Of a stretch of DNA of 64,000 nt, positions 39,138-50,460 are shown one piece after another. Both the position numbers and the translations under genes were made by a program. Within the stretch, counting starts at the first letter, position 1. Each line of letters opens with the position of its first letter. Under the pieces are notes generated by a model. That model was not told where the DNA came from. It saw only the letters and a list, made by a program, of their open reading frames with translations, and searched no databases. This DNA is from Haplomitrium mnioides (taxonomy: Eukaryota > Marchantiophyta > Haplomitriopsida > Calobryales), in contig JBNGIS010018921.1 of the NCBI GenBank assembly GCA_049999725.1, positions 1 to 64,000 of the forward strand, read 5' to 3'.

Positions 39138-40799
39138 GGCAGATAGAGCAAAGATTGAACTTCAAAAGAGTGACCTGCACGATCAGGATGTGAAGCTGGC
39201 GCAATGCAGAGAGCGAGAAACAGAAATTCCGTCCAACCCAAATGAGCTTAATCTGACACGAAACAACCCGAATCTGAAATCTCGTACAGCAACTACCAAG
39301 TCACAATTCCCAACCCCAACGTAAGAAATTGGCATCCCTTTGTCGACAATACCCGCTTCACCGTACAAAGTTGACCACATATACCCACCACAGACGCGTA
39401 CACAACAGGAACTCTACTCTTGGTCCCTCATCACACACAACACTCCAAAGCCACACCCCCCATTCCCCTCACCTGCTATTGACACTCCATCCACCTAACT
39501 ACTTTGCACCGCCGTCTCTGCTGCTTGCCCACATCTTCAATGGAGGTCTGTTCTCGCTTTTATGGGCATCACGAAAGCGCGATAGATCGCGAAGACAAGG
39601 CAGCCCTAAGCAGGTTAGGGCTATCCAACATCGATAAGATGAGACACAGAATGTCTGAGTCATTTGGGTGGGCGTACACACAACAAGAAGGACTCTGTCG
39701 GTGTACTGAACCCACTGTTGTACTGCGCTGCACGGTGGTGGTACTGTTCTGCTGCATCATTTCAATCCACAAACTGTGCAATTATCAGTGCCTCACTACG
39801 GACGAATATCAATGGGATATGTATAAAATGCTGCTGTTGCACCCATTCCATGCAAGCTGTCCCCACAATATCCTGCCCTTACCAGTCCTCTTTCAACCGA
39901 TTAAAGTCAATCCACAAGCTCTGCCTGCTGTGTTACAGCCCACAGCTTTCTGTGCATGCCACGGGTAGCATTATCATATCTGCACCAATTGCATTTGCTT
40001 TGTGCCTACATCAGTGTATGCAATCGGCAATTCCAAAAAACCTGCCAATTAGCCTTGCCTTCTTTGTGCGATGATCATGATGCGATCAGAGGTTGGGCAT
40101 AACGTATGGATCAGCTGCACACACTAAAATTAATCTTTTCCACTCAGACTAGGTCTCTTATTTCGTGTGTTTGTGCATCGGGAATTTGCACAAATTTGAC
40201 ACAAACAGCAGGAAATGTTGTGCGCATCCGTAGATTTAAACTTATTCTCCCAGTTGAACACGGTTTTGAACTATTTATGCTGCGCGAGCACGTTCATGAG
40301 AAGCATTTGTGCCCAATGCATGCCTGTTCCTGCTATAGATTGGGTTTTAGAATTGACTTCCCATCAGCTACCTTGAAAGAAAGAGACGATTATTATCACA
40401 GCATTTGATCATAGTGGTGAGTAAGTGTATGGAATTGTCGAAACGAAAATGTTGATGGGGCTAAGCTGCATGGAATAGTGCGATCTCGCTGTAGATTAAA
40501 TGCTTGAAATGATTCCTGGGAATGGCAGAAGACACTGGATTCATGGTGGGCATTCCATTTCAATACCTCTAATTTCTTCATTTTACTATTGAAATTATTC
40601 TCATGCACATCTTACTCTGCGCCAGACACATTGCAGCACATGGTCGCATCGGTCGTGGATGAACTAGCTACTGTTACAGTGTTTCAAAGAGAACAATGAA
40701 GTAGAAGAAGAAGCCGCTTCCCTTCCATTACCTTCAGTGCACTGTATACAGAAACATCAAAGAGACCACTTTCGCCGTGCCAGAAGCAAAAGCTGGTCA
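39138..40799. other. Intergenic; one unassigned plus-strand ORF
   Basis: A plus-strand frame open from 39504 to 39968 (154 codons) has an internal ATG at 39540 and a hydrophobic stretch (VVLRCTVVVLFCCIISI). I do not recognise it. Codon use and context do not settle whether it is real, so it is not called as a gene. The left edge holds the promoter of the minus-strand GSDA gene. Confidence 0.35.
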
Positions 40800-41057
40800 T
40801 CACTCACCATTCACAGGAACGGGGAATTTGAGCTGGTGGAAGAAGACGAGGTCTGAAAGATCGGTGACATTGTAGGCTATACATCGACCAAAGCCTGTCG
40901 CATAGCGGAAGCTGCTAGTGCCTCCCACGATAGCCGCCTCGCCGGGAATTTGGCCACCATAGACGATCCCTCCAAGAGCAATGGTGCCGCTGTAAGCTGG
41001 AGTGTTGATGGGGCAAGCAACGGAGAGCGTTGCAGTTCCGTCGCTGGAAAATGCACT
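40800..41057 (-). CDS. Dirigent-like protein, C-terminal exon (partial)
   Basis: One open exon of about 86 codons preceded by a splice-acceptor-like TATCACAG. The stretch SSDGTATLSVACPINTPAY and especially GEAAIVGGTSSFRYATGFGRC resemble the C-terminal half of dirigent proteins (beta-barrel proteins that guide stereoselective phenoxy coupling). The last codons read AATGGTGAGTGATGA, so the exon may instead splice at the GGTGAGT donor to a further exon that I could not find. I also found no convincing N-terminal half or signal peptide upstream. A minus-strand TATAAAT lies at about 41270-41276. It is either a partial gene with an unresolved first exon or a remnant. Confidence 0.45.
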   Translation of the reverse strand, partial: SAFSSDGTATLSVACPINTPAYSGTIALGGIVYGGQIPGEAAIVGGTSSFRYATGFGRCIAYNVTDLSDLVFFHQLKFPVPVNGE

Positions 41058-41655
41058 CTGTGATAGATGGCAGAGCCGAATCACATCGCCATGATCATTT
41101 GAAAGAGAAAGGTGTTAGTTTGGAGGGGTAGGAATATCAAACACGTTCATAAGTATCTCCATTGCGTCTGCTGTCGCAGAAAAGGAACGTGTGTCGCAAG
41201 AATTGTAGAGGAGCAGGAGCAAAAGTGGAGTATGAACTCTGCACTGCTTTTTTCGTCAGCCTTGCTCCATTTATAGCAGACACTGTCATCATCTAGTGTG
41301 AGAAAGCGTGCGATCTGTAAGTTGCACATCGTACAAGGGCAAGATACTGGCAACAAGCCTTCATTGACCAACTTAAGGTTTGTTGTGGTTGCATTGCAGA
41401 ACTTCTCTCGGTTTCTTCTTCAAACGCTTCTACAACATCCTTTCCTCGTGACATTGGTTGTCTGAATGCATGGATTTCAAATGAAGCTACAGTGAGAGAA
41501 GAGAAGGGAAGAGCAGAGAAAAGAAAAAGCTTTGCCTCACCTCACGTCTTGGAATGACTTTCTACACATACTTCTACAATAAATCCAGAACCGATAGCAA
41601 TTATGGCTATCTGCTTCTGAATTTGAATTCATGGTGAAAGTTCTCTCTCTCTACA
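41058..41655. other. Upstream of dirigent-like exon
   Basis: Contains a minus-strand TATA-like TATAAAT at about 41270-41276. A 74-codon minus-strand ORF (41147-41371) may overlap a first exon or 5'UTR but has no dirigent features. Nothing else is supported. Confidence 0.35.
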
Positions 41656-42240
41656 AAACAAAAGAATGAAAACGCAAGACGAAGGCCAAGGGCAGAATAA
41701 AGGAAAGGAAAGCAAATGCAAGGCAAAGTGCAAAACAAAGCAAAGGAAAGTAAATCCAAGCCAACAGCAAAGTGCAGAACAAAGGTAAGGAATGTAAATG
41801 CAAGGCTAGCGCAAAGTGCAGAACAAAGGAAAGGAATGTCAATGCAAGGCAAAGTGCCAAACAAAGTAAAGGAAAGTAAATGCAAGGCAAAGCCAAAGTG
41901 CAACACAAAGTAAAGGAATGTAAATGCAAGGCAAAAGCAAAGTGTAGAGCAGAGTGAAGGAATGAAATGCAACCCAAAGTGCAGAACAAAGAAAAGCAAA
42001 GTAAATGCAAGGCAGAAGAAAAGTGCATAACCAAGGAAAGTAATGTAAATGCAAGGCAAAGGCAAAGTGCATAATAATAAAGTAAAGGAAAGTAAATGCA
42101 ATGCAAAGGCAAAGTGTAGAACTAAGTAAAGGAATGTAAATGCAAGGCAAAACAAAATAAAGGAAAGTAAATGCAAGGCAAACGCAAAGTGCAAAACAAA
42201 GAAAAGGAATGTAAATGCAAGGCAAAGGCAACGTGCATTC
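41656..42240. repeat. Degenerate A-rich minisatellite
   Basis: A roughly 40-48 bp unit containing GTAAATGCAAGGCAAAGGCA, then AAGTGCAGAACAAAG and GAAAGGAA, is repeated about 13 times with substitutions and indels. It lacks stops on the minus strand in several frames, which creates long artificial ORFs rich in Leu, Phe, Cys and Ala. It abuts a transposase fragment on the right. Confidence 0.9.
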
Positions 42241-43250
42241 TTATCGCCAAGAATTTTTTCCAAAAAATCAAGGTGGGATTTCTCATGGTCGGTTATACTC
42301 GTGATCAAATCGATCATATGTTCAACAGACTCTTGAAACGTTTTAAACGTATGAATGAAGGCTTTTATTATGACGAGTCTTAGCGAAATACTACAATTGT
42401 CTTATAATCCTAAACTCCAAGTAACTCTTCTCATTGAGACTTGGGATTTCAAATAGTTTCTACAACAACGTTTCTCTCTTGTTCAAAGTATACATGATAT
42501 TACCTTCAATCAACAATTCAAGTTCAAGTTGAGTGACTTGAAGTCAAGGATTTGGAGTAAACAATTTTTGAAGGATGAATTTTGGTTAACTCCGGATGGT
42601 ATTTGTCAACTCAAGTTTCTACTTGAAGTGAATAGAGAAATTTTAAGTTCAATATTGGTTACTCTTAAAGCATATTCTGAAATCAAACAATCTTAAAAGG
42701 AAAAAAGAGAAGTTGACATAGAGAAAGTGGTCTTTGCAATAAGAGACAACATAAGTGAGTACTTATACAAGTTCTTTATAGATTTTGATATTCAGTGGTT
42801 GAATGGCTTTTTCCTTGCCTAATAAGAGATTGTTGCCTACATTCTTGAAAGAAAAAGACAAGAAATTGAAGCAAAATTTATCTTTTCACCTTGATAATCT
42901 GCAAATATTTGTATTGATTCTCAAAATGTTTGTCTAGCCTCTCAGTTTGATCTTACTAACTAGAGAAAGATGTTCTAGTAGAACATATGCTTTCTACATA
43001 TCGCGCAATCTATGATAGAACACCTAAGCCACAAGAAAGAACTATTTCACAATACACTAGATACAAGACGGGCACAAACTTAGCAACCTACATGATGTGA
43101 AAGCCAAAATATTTATTTGTATTGTTACATCACTCGATCCAAAGGGTAGATTGTTTTGGATTGCCAAAGCCCTCAAAATTTTGTCATTTGATGAGGAAGA
43201 ACCTCCAAACCCGAAACAAGTACGTGTTCAATAGTTTGCTTATGAGGCTG
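42241..43250 (+). pseudogene. Transposase C-terminal fragment (DUF7869-like), degenerate
   Basis: The block VGFLMVGYTRDQIDHMFNRL matches the GHTHEDIDxMF-type motif near the C-terminus of a large family of eukaryotic transposase-like proteins (DUF7869 group). Further blocks in other frames follow: LIETWDFK, LKDEFWLTPDGICQLKFL, IEKVVFAIRDNISEYLYKFF and RLFWIAKALKILSFDEEEPP. Several stops and frame changes show that it is dead. The last block recurs at 61140-61200 in a second copy. It is cut off near 43250 by the LTR of the gypsy element. The family assignment is from memory of the motif pattern. Confidence 0.5.
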
Positions 43251-43776
43251 ATTGTAATAGTACAAGTATGATGTTGTGCTACTTATAAGAAAATATAGAG
43301 GAGTGAAGGAAGTGGTATGGGATCACTTTTAGGGTTGAAATCATTTTAATGTTGCTTGCTTTTGAAGTTACTTTTAGGGTTGAAGTGAGATAAAAATACT
43401 TGCTATTGAAGTTATTTTAGAGAAGTAAGATAAGAAGCCTTTTAGGATTGAAATTGGAAGTGACTTGTAAGTGATGACTTTTAGGGTTGAAATTGGAAGT
43501 AACTTGTAAGTGATGATTTTTAGAGTTGAAATTGGAAGTGACTTGTAAGTGAAGAAAGAAGGATGACACCTTCTTCTCTTGTATAGATAGAATGGCTTCA
43601 TAGCCCCAATTCTCATTCTGAAGTTCCTCTCAAATCACTTGGGTTCCTTGGTTGCTTGGTTTTTGCTTGCACTATTGGTCTTAGCTTGGGCTTGGAGTTG
43701 CATTTTGTTGAAGAACTTTATTAGAGTTCACTATGAGTTCTTTCTCATTTGGAGTTTGTCTTTGAGTTCTTTTACA
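43250..43776 (+). repeat. LTR of Ty3/gypsy-like element
   Basis: The left edge is estimated where similarity to the second transposase copy ends (a TG at 43249-43250). The right edge is TTTTACA, directly followed by a primer-binding-site-like TTAGTATCAAAGC (43777 on), complementary in type to initiator Met tRNA. It contains a 39-bp tandem repeat (43440-43556) and a TATA-like TGTATAGATA near 43580. No second LTR copy was found in the window. Confidence 0.55.
43440..43556. repeat. 39-bp tandem repeat in LTR
   Basis: Three copies of TTTAGGRTTGAAATTGGAAG plus TGACTTGTAAGTGATG start at about 43441, 43480 and 43519. More degenerate copies lie upstream to about 43330. They lie in the presumed U3 part of the gypsy LTR. 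Confidence 0.8.
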
Positions 43777-46257
43777 TTAGTATCAAAGCTATGGCTCTTT
43801 TTGGTGGTGAGTTACATACAAAATCAAGCAGTGGTGGTTCAAACAATGCAACAACAGCTTGAACATTTTTCAAGCTTTTTAGAAGTGAGAATGAAAGAAA
43901 GAGCAACTTTTTGAGAAGAATATAGTTATGGACGATTTCCAACTCCAAAAACATATAATGGGAAGGTAGTTTTTGGTGCATCTGAGAACTTTGTATTCAA
44001 TTATAAGCAATATTTTGAAGCTACAAATATTAAAGAAGATGGTTGATAAATTCTATTTGTGGCAAGTCTATTAGAAGGAGTTACAAGGACTTGGTATCAA
44101 ATAGAACAAGCACAATGTGGATTTTTTGCTCCTATTTTTTCTTGGTGTGAATTCAAAGAAGCGGTAATTACAAGATTTACGGTTGTAAATGCTTCAAAAG
44201 TTAGAAGAGATCGATTGGCCGAATTGAAGCAACTTGGTCTTGTGCGAAGCTATGTTACACATTTCAGAATATAATTATGCAAATTTCTTATATAAGAGAA
44301 GAAGAAACACTAGACCGCTTTGTTTGGAGATTGAAGCATCATACAAGAATGGAAGTGAAAATGAGAGAGCCTACTCAACTAGAAGAAGCAATACACATAG
44401 CAGAGCGGCATAAGTCATTACTTACTACTACAAAAGCTAAGTCATATCTTCAACCATTCAAACGGCATACTCAAAATTTCACGAGCTCTAATGGAATTAT
44501 AATCTCAACAAGAATTTGAAGTACCTTGTTCCATCTTGATTACCGGTATGATTGAGAAGCACTCTTGTAGAATGTTGGTCGATAGCGTAAGCTCTAAAAA
44601 TTTTATGTCACTACGTTTTGCTAAGATAATCAAAGCAAAGTTTATGCCTATCGATAGGAGTGTTGTGACTATGGTCGATGGCCAAAAGCATGACGTATTT
44701 CGCTCTCAAAATCCATTCCTTCTAAGGATTGAAAAGAATGTGCCAAATTTATGCAATTTGTTATTGAATCTATACAATATGACATTATTTTAGGGTTTCT
44801 CTTTTTTGCTTGAAGATCGATCCACTCAATTTGATTGGGAAAAATGACAAATTCAAGCTATCTTACAAGGTAAGAAATTTCTTTTGGGGTGTTTGACACC
44901 GTTGGTGAAGAAGCCTAAATCAGCTCTCAACATATCAATTGAGTAGAGCAAGAGTTGCTTGTATTTTCTGTTTGGATCAAGCCTGTCATGGACTTGCATA
45001 AGGAGGGAGGAAAAACTGCGTCTACCTCAATGATAGATGATATTTTGAAGGAGTTTGCAGATGTGTTTCCGAAGGACTTACCAAATGGGTTACTAGATGA
45101 TCAAAGAATGCCTTTTCTGATTGAGTTTAAACTAGAAAGTACTCTATATAATTGACCTAAATATCGGTTATCACCACAAGAACTAGAGGAGCTTTGAAAG
45201 ACCTTGACAGATCTTCTAGAAAAGGATTTCATTCAACATAAAGCTGAGCCTTGGGGAGCTCTAGTATTCTTTGTACCAAAGAAAGATGGTGGGTTTTGTC
45301 TTTTTACAAATTATCGAGGCTTGAACAATCAAATAATCAAGAATTTCTATTCTCTACCTCATATTGATGATTTGTTGGATCAATTGAGTGATGAGAGATT
45401 TTTTTCTAAGTTGGATCTTCAAAGTGGCTATCGGTGAATTTCTATCAAGTCAAGTAATGTCCCAAAGATAGCTTTTTGTACAAGATATGGGCATTTTAAG
45501 TGGAAGGTTCTTATATTTGGCCTTGCTAATACTTCAGCAATACTCATAGATCAAATGCATCAAGTTTTTTATAGGTTATTGGATAAGTCAATGTTGGTGT
45601 TCTTGGACAATATCCTTGTCTTTAGTAAAAGTGAAGTTGAGCATCGTGCTTATCTCAAAGAAGTATTGCAAAGACTATGCAATTGGAAGTTTTATTGCAA
45701 GAAGTCTAAGTGTGAGTTTTAGAAGCAAGAGGTGACTTATCTATGACATAAAGTGTATGTGGATAGAATCAAGTTGGAGGAAGAGAAAATTAAGACTATA
45801 ACAAAGTGGCCAACACCAAATGATGCAAGGATGTTCAAAGCTTTCAATAGATTAGCAAGTTCTTATCAAAGATTCATCCATTACTATGCTCATATTGTTG
45901 CACCGCTTATAGATTAGCTAGGCAAAGATGCAAAGTTTCAATGGACAACCAAAGAGCAAAAGGCATTTCAATAGCTCAAGGATCAAGTCTCTTCTCATTC
46001 TACTGTACAGCTACATGATCCCAAGGCACATTGTATAGTTGATTTTGATGCTTCTAATTTTTCTATTAGAGCAGTTTTACAACAAGAGTTTGATGATGGA
46101 CTTCATCCAATTGTCTTCATGTCTCGCCAATTAAATGCGATAAAGAGAAATTTTTCTGCAAGAGATCGAGAGCAATTGGTAATGGTTTATGTTATCAAGG
46201 TGTAGAGACACTCTCTTTTGGAACAACCTCTACTTATGCACACATATCACAAGCCAT
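43777..46257 (+). pseudogene. Ty3/gypsy retrotransposon gag-pol remnant
   Basis: After the primer-binding site, degraded gag appears (FPTPKTYNGKV, LLEGVTRTWYQ, FKEAVITRFT), then a protease-like block with the active site decayed (LVDSVSSKNF instead of DSGA/S). Reverse transcriptase follows from about 45020 to 45750 ([49 protein letters not shown] in place of the usual DD motif). RNase H begins at HCIVDFDASNFSIRAVLQQ. Many stops interrupt it, and the catalytic RT motif reads LDN. No integrase is present: the copia LTR begins where RNase H should continue, so the gypsy element was probably interrupted by it. Confidence 0.85.
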
Positions 46258-46552
46258 TGTTGCAAGTGATCCACTTGGAAAATATGACCAGTTGTTATCA
46301 CTGATGGGAAGATCACGTACAACTCTTCGATATCTACTAAATTATCGAGCTCTAATAGGCTGCTATGCTGAGCTGGCAGCCCTCTTAGGTTAGTTAGGGT
46401 TAGTCTTATACCTGAGGCAGATTGGAGTTGTAAGAGAGCACTTCTTTCTTTTATGTAAATTGCACTATTTTGTGCTCGTAGAAACATATTGAATTTCTTC
46501 CATATGAGTGTGTGTGATTTCGTGCCATCATAGCATTGTGTATTTTTTAACA
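46258..46552 (+). repeat. 5' LTR of Ty1/copia element
   Basis: It begins TGTTGCAAGTG and ends TTTTTTAACA, directly followed by TGGTATTAGAGC (46553-46564), the classic copia primer-binding site for initiator Met tRNA with one mismatch. The start is an estimate based on the TG and the end of gypsy coding similarity. No 3' LTR is seen because the element is truncated. Confidence 0.7.
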
Positions 46553-49500
46553 TGGTATTAGAGCAGGTTCAAGAGCAGGCATAACACTACAAAGCACCAA
46601 AATTTGAGAAGAGAAAAAAAATTGACCCTCCATCGTGTGTGGTGGCAAATTTGTCAAATCAAGTGTAGCAAAGGAAGTGCAAAAAAGTTGAGTGCAGAAA
46701 AATTGCTGGCCTTAGTGAAGATTGCTGCTAAAGAATCAAAGATTGGAGGTTGCTGAAGAATCAAAGACTCTAGACAAGGAGAAATTGACAATTTTGCGTT
46801 GAGAAAGAGCTCACTGGAAATTAGAGCTTCCAACCCTCAACAAAGAGAACAACAACATTTGTGGAAGAAACGCCTCAACGAAAAACCAATGCAGATTTGA
46901 GGAAGAAGCCTAGAGAATTTCTACCAGTTCTCGATCAAAGTAGGGTTGTATAGGGAAAACGATTCGACAAGAAGTCGAATCAAGTGAATTGAAGCAGAAC
47001 TTGCAAAGTTTTGCTCGAGTTGGTGATTTGTTGAAGAAAAACGCAGCAGTAGGAAAAAAAAACGTTGAAGCAGAGTTCGTGAATTTGATGCAAGAGTTTT
47101 GGAGCAGGGTTGCCCAGCAATTATGATTCAAAGGTGATTTGAATCAAGAGACTTGGAGCTGATTTCAAAAAGATCTACTCATGGAAGTAATCTGTTGCTC
47201 AAGGAAGTTGCAACAATAAAAACTTCAAGAAGAAATCGTAGGTCAAAGTTGGCTCATGACGAATCGCAAGGTGTTTGGCAAAGTGTGCATTTGCTAGCTC
47301 AGAAAGAATCAAATGAGCTCAGGAATAATTGAAGGAGCTCTCTGGTTGAAGAAGGAATAGATTCAAAGTAGAACTAGAGTTCTACCAATTGATTTGAATA
47401 AGGTTGTTGTTGAGGAATTCAAGCAAAAATTGAGCAGGTTCTGTTCGTTGGTGAAAAACGATCAAAGAAGGCAAATGAGATCCTCTTGGAGAGATGTTGT
47501 TGTAGAAATCGCAGCAAGATTTGAAGGGGTTCTTTTTTTTCTTCTGATCTGTGGTTGAGGACGAGATCACTGGTGAAGAAACATCAAAGGAACGAGGGTA
47601 CCATTCAATCAAAGACCATTTCCATAAGTAGCAACCAAAATCAAGAGTCTTCTATTTTTTGTTGAAGCAAAATCAAATCGAAGAGGGGCAACAATCGAAG
47701 AGTTGTTCTCATATTTTATTGAAGAAGAATCAAGAGAGGAGATCAGAAGAACCTAAACTCTAGAAGTTGAGCAGAAATCAGGAAGACATAGAGAACATAT
47801 TGCAAGTGCCAAAGAAGAATCGGTAAGCAAATTTGTGTTTTGCTATCTTTTGTCATGTGATCTGAACCTCTTCACACATAAACTCAAAAGGTTACCAAAA
47901 TCTGTCCATTAGACCAGCAAGTAACCTAAAATCCCTGAAACTTGAAATTGTACACAACCAAGACAACAGCTTCCTTAAGCCAGTAGAGAAGCAATCTAAT
48001 TGCCAAAAATTCTGAATCACAATTTTAAGATGGCAGACAGAATTTCTCAAATAGTCAGTGAGAAATTGATAAAAAATAATTATAATGTTTGGTTAATCAG
48101 AATGACAAACCTTATAAAATGGAGAGGGTACTGGGACTTTATCACAAGAGGTGAAGTTGAACCAGTCTTAGCCTCATCCCCATTCACTGAGGAAATGCAA
48201 GCCTTCAAGACACATATAGAGAAGGTCCATAAGCTATTGTACTTGCTAACTATCAGTGTCGATGGCAAGATGATGAGTTATGTGTCAACAGTTAAGACAC
48301 CCAATGAGGCTTGGGATATCCTAAAGGAGAGATATGCATCAAGTCAGATGCAAGGAAGCTGGTATTGCAGATGGAACTCTTTAATCTGCAAAAGGAGAAA
48401 ATGAAAGTGAATGCTTTTGCCTTGAAGATCAAATCACTAACTGAGTAACTAGCAAATGTCGGAGAAGAAGTGAAGGAGAGTGCTATGGTGGCAGTTTTCC
48501 TGAATGGTTTAAGCAAAGAGTATAAGTAGTTCAAAATGTCAATGGGGACGAGAGAAGAACCACATCCTTCTCACAGTTGATTGCTATGCTAGTAGCAAAA
48601 GAACTTGACATTGTAGGAGGTGCCTAAAGTAGTCAATAACAAACATTCTACTCTAATCACATGACATACTTTGGAGAGTGGTTTAAGAAAACCAAAAATT
48701 TGAGTACACATGGTTATGGAGACTTGTGATTCTACTATGCATACTATCCATCAGATTGGTGGCATACCAATAGTATTGGAGAATGGCAAAACAAAGTGCC
48801 TATATGATGTGATGCATGTACCAATGATTTAGAAAAATCATTTCAATTGGACAATATGTAGAGCAGAATATGCATGTCAGGTTTAGCCCGATTGGAGTGT
48901 TTATTGGGGAAACAACTGTAATCTGATCACAAAAAGAAGTAGGAGTGGCAAGATGTTCACATTGGATGTGAGCATGTCTGAAATTTTAGAAGCTATGTTC
49001 ATACACGGTATAGGAGTTGTGTCAGACATATAGATATGGCACAAGAGAACTAGGTATGCTAATGTGCAAAGGTTAAGAAATATGTAGAGTTCAGGGATAG
49101 TGAGTGGGCTGCCTAAGTTCAAAGTAGAAGGAATGCAGAAAATTTGTGAAGCCTGTCAGTTTGGTAAACATGCAAGACAAACATTCTCTTATGATGCATA
49201 TGTGGCAAGAAAGCCACTTGAGGTGGTACATTCTGATGTTTGGAATCTAACAAAAACATGATCTACTGGAGGGTGTACATATTATGTGACCTTCATTGAT
49301 GATTATTGAAGGAAAATCTGGATCTATTTCATGAAGCAGAAGAGTGAAGCGGTTGATCACTGCAAACATTTCAGAGCTATGGTGGAAAAAAAGAAAGGGC
49401 AGCAAATCAAATGCCTGAGATCATGTGGTGGAGGAGAATATTTCTACACAGAATTTTGCACCTATCTATAGAGAAAAGGAATCAAAAGGCAGCAAACATG

Positions 49501-49725
49501 CAAGTATACACCTCGGCAAAATGGAGTTGATGAGAGGAAGAATCGACACATAGTAGAGGTGGCAAGAGCATTGATGAATGAGAAGAATATGACACATTAA
49601 TATTGGCCATAAGCAGTGTCTACTGTTGTTTGTATTATGAACCAAACCTCTATAGTTGCAGCTCATGGCATAACGCCAAAAGAGAAGTTTACAAAGAGAC
49701 ACCTAGACATTTCACACTTGAAAAA
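46553..49725 (+). pseudogene. Ty1/copia retrotransposon remnant
   Basis: A long purine-rich leader (46565-48000) has no ORF. The gag region opens at 48030 (MADRISQIVSEKL...YNVWLIRM, VKTPNEAWDILKERYASS), typical of the copia gag family, and breaks after 48404. Degenerate gag continues with stops. From about 49060 the GAG-pre-integrase and integrase core are visible: ICEACQFGKHARQTF, PLEVVHSDVW, YYVTFIDDY, YTPRQNGVDERKNRHIVEVARAL. The sequence stops being copia-like near 49725, just after HLDISHL, where an inverted transposon terminus begins. Reverse transcriptase and the 3' LTR are missing. Confidence 0.85.
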
Positions 49726-49730
49726 CAACC

Positions 49731-49749
49731 GCTACTTTGAACCAAGAAC
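49731..49749 (-). repeat. Left terminal inverted repeat
   Basis: GCTACTTTGAACCAAGAAC, perfect inverted match over 19 bp to 59685-59703. Confidence 0.8.
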
Positions 49750-50079
49750 CACTACTGAGTTCCTGTTTGACTTGGCAGTCAAATTTATTTATTTTTATTT
49801 TTTTGGTGATTTGGCATTCAAAAACATCAAATTTACGACTGAAATCTTATTTTCAAAAAGAAAATCGTTTTTTATAAACAAAAAATGCATATTTTACATT
49901 AAGATTATATGTCAAACATTTCTTTGTAGAAAATACCTTGAAAAAAAAACATTTTGGTTATTCAAATATTTTATAAAAGCTTGATACTATTGTGAATAAA
50001 CTAAATTCATCATAAATGAAATAAAACATATATCTTTTGGTGGAAAAATACTACATGAAAACGTAAATGTCCAGTCGGG

Positions 50080-50460
50080 TAAGGACTTTGAACCTGACTT
50101 TGAGCATCGTAGCTAACAAATCCTATGCAAGTATAGACTCCAAACCAGAACCGTAAAGCTTATGCATGTATAGACTCCGAACAAGAATCCTAAATCTTGT
50201 GCGTGCTTAGACTCTGAACAAGAACAATGAAGCTACGCATGCATGGACTTTGAACTAGAACCCTAAAGCCATTACACGCCAAGATTCTAAATAAGAACCC
50301 TACAGCCTATACACGCATAGACATTGAACAAGAACCCTTTGGCCAACGGGCGCAGAGACTCTAAACAATAACCTTACAGCTAATGTGCGCAAGGAATCCG
50401 AACAAGAACTACAAAGCCTTAATGCGCAAAGACACTAAACAACGTGCAAAGACTCTAAAT
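50080..50460. repeat. 37-bp degenerate subterminal tandem repeat
   Basis: About nine units of the type TAGACTCTGAACAAGAACCC plus TAAAGCCTATGCGCGCA. They lie 330-730 bp from the left terminus. Related units (GCATAGACTTTGGTATGG and others) occur at about 61980-62350 near the right terminus at 63058, which fits subterminal transposase-binding arrays. No ORF is present. Confidence 0.8.

Noticed and set aside
39504-39968. A 154-codon plus-strand ORF with a hydrophobic segment.
   Set aside because: No recognisable domain, no clear promoter or splice signals, and overlapping frames are open too. It is mentioned only in the intergenic note.
41607-42317. A 236-codon minus-strand ORF rich in Leu, Phe, Cys and Ala, looking like a multi-pass membrane protein.
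   Set aside because: It is the translation of a degenerate A-rich minisatellite. Other minus-strand frames are also open, and it shows no start context or family.
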